Positions 63,804 through 64,000 of a DNA stretch of 64,000 nt are shown here, in pieces. The position numbers were made by a program, and so were the translations under genes. The notes beneath the pieces were generated by a model. The model ran no database searches, had not been told where the DNA came from, and worked only from the letters and a program-made list of their open reading frames with translations. The stretch is taken from contig JAIXMN010000022.1 in the NCBI GenBank assembly GCA_025716815.1, forward strand, positions 558,001 through 622,000, given 5' to 3'. Origin of the DNA: Dichotomocladium elegans. Its lineage: Eukaryota; Mucoromycota; Mucoromycetes; Mucorales; Lichtheimiaceae. Position 1 is the first letter of the stretch. Every line of letters begins with the position of its first letter.

Positions 63804-64000
63804 CTACACAAAGATGAAGGGGCCAATTTCGCATGCAACCTTTTTTTTTGCTTCTGAAATTTATTGTTTGGAGCAGAGATGGAAGATGGGTGCACATACA
63901 CAGTGAAGACAGTATTTAAAGCGGGTGTCTGGTATGTTTATTTGTTTCATCATTTCTTTCCCTTTCTTTTCACTTCCTTCATACCGGGATCTTTGGACGA
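63804..64000. other. 5' region of the convergent gene, window end
   Basis: AT-rich, with a TATTTAAAG string near 63,913 (complement TTTAAATA). No other feature seen. Confidence 0.3.

Noticed and set aside
1..64000. tRNA or rRNA genes as retrotransposon targets
   Set aside because: No cloverleaf-like or rRNA sequence was recognised on reading; not tested by software.

Overview
The window looks like part of a chromosome from an early-diverging fungus, most likely a Mucoromycota/Mucorales species. This is an inference. It rests on short introns with GTATGT/GTAAGT donors, two conserved fungal genes at the left edge, and a mix of chromodomain Ty3 retrotransposons, SWIM-finger Mutator-like transposases, Plavaka/Tnp2 transposons and TnpB-like (Fanzor) genes. 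No tRNA, rRNA or CRISPR array was seen. Only the first ~3 kb is ordinary gene space. The remaining ~60 kb is a heap of transposable elements inserted into one another.

Layout. 1-2,890: a divergent pair, the Hsp90 co-chaperone CNS1/TTC4 (minus, runs off the window) and a mitochondrial phospholipid scramblase of the AIM25 type (plus, seven exons, one GC-AG intron). 3,489-15,848: a Mutator-like transposase gene (MULE1, minus), broken by a 2.9-kb IS630/Tc1-like transposon in its last intron (4,203-7,115), an intact 5.76-kb Ty3 chromovirus (A1, 7,669-13,428, LTRs that read as identical) in an exon, and a solo LTR. 15,849-21,008: a decayed Fanzor gene (Fanzor1, minus) split by two MITEs, then LTR debris, a DIRS-type RNase H fragment and a MITE nested in a MITE. 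21,009-29,680: half a HARBI1-like transposase, a family D chromovirus fragment, and a second, mutated copy of A (A2). 29,681-35,646: a second MULE gene (MULE2) split by a 4.0-kb foldback element whose 1,079-bp arms appear identical. 35,647-42,756: family B chromoviruses in several layers. 42,757-51,960: a second Fanzor gene (Fanzor2). Inside it sits a MITE, inside that a PIF/Harbinger transposon with 3-bp TTA duplications, and inside that a family B retrotransposon. 52,547-59,195: solo LTRs, more MITEs, a Harbinger-type transposase half followed by a chromodomain, and a family D pol broken by a clean solo LTR of A. 59,196-64,000: a CACTA/Plavaka (Tnp2) transposase with a convergent multi-exon companion gene.

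The most striking content is (i) two TnpB/Fanzor-type RNA-guided nuclease genes, both inactivated and both repeatedly hit by one MITE family (ends CAGGATTTTCAAGAAG, TA duplications); (ii) the foldback element with the same ends, whose arms each carry an outward-facing cysteine-containing ORF; and (iii) a covarying base-pairing between the untranslated leader and the LTR of retroelement families A and B, which suggests self-primed reverse transcription. Solo LTRs with perfect 5-bp duplications (CTCGT, GTCAG, GTATT, CTGTC, CTGGC) mark clean insertions. Several other copies have mismatched flanks, which points to ectopic recombination.
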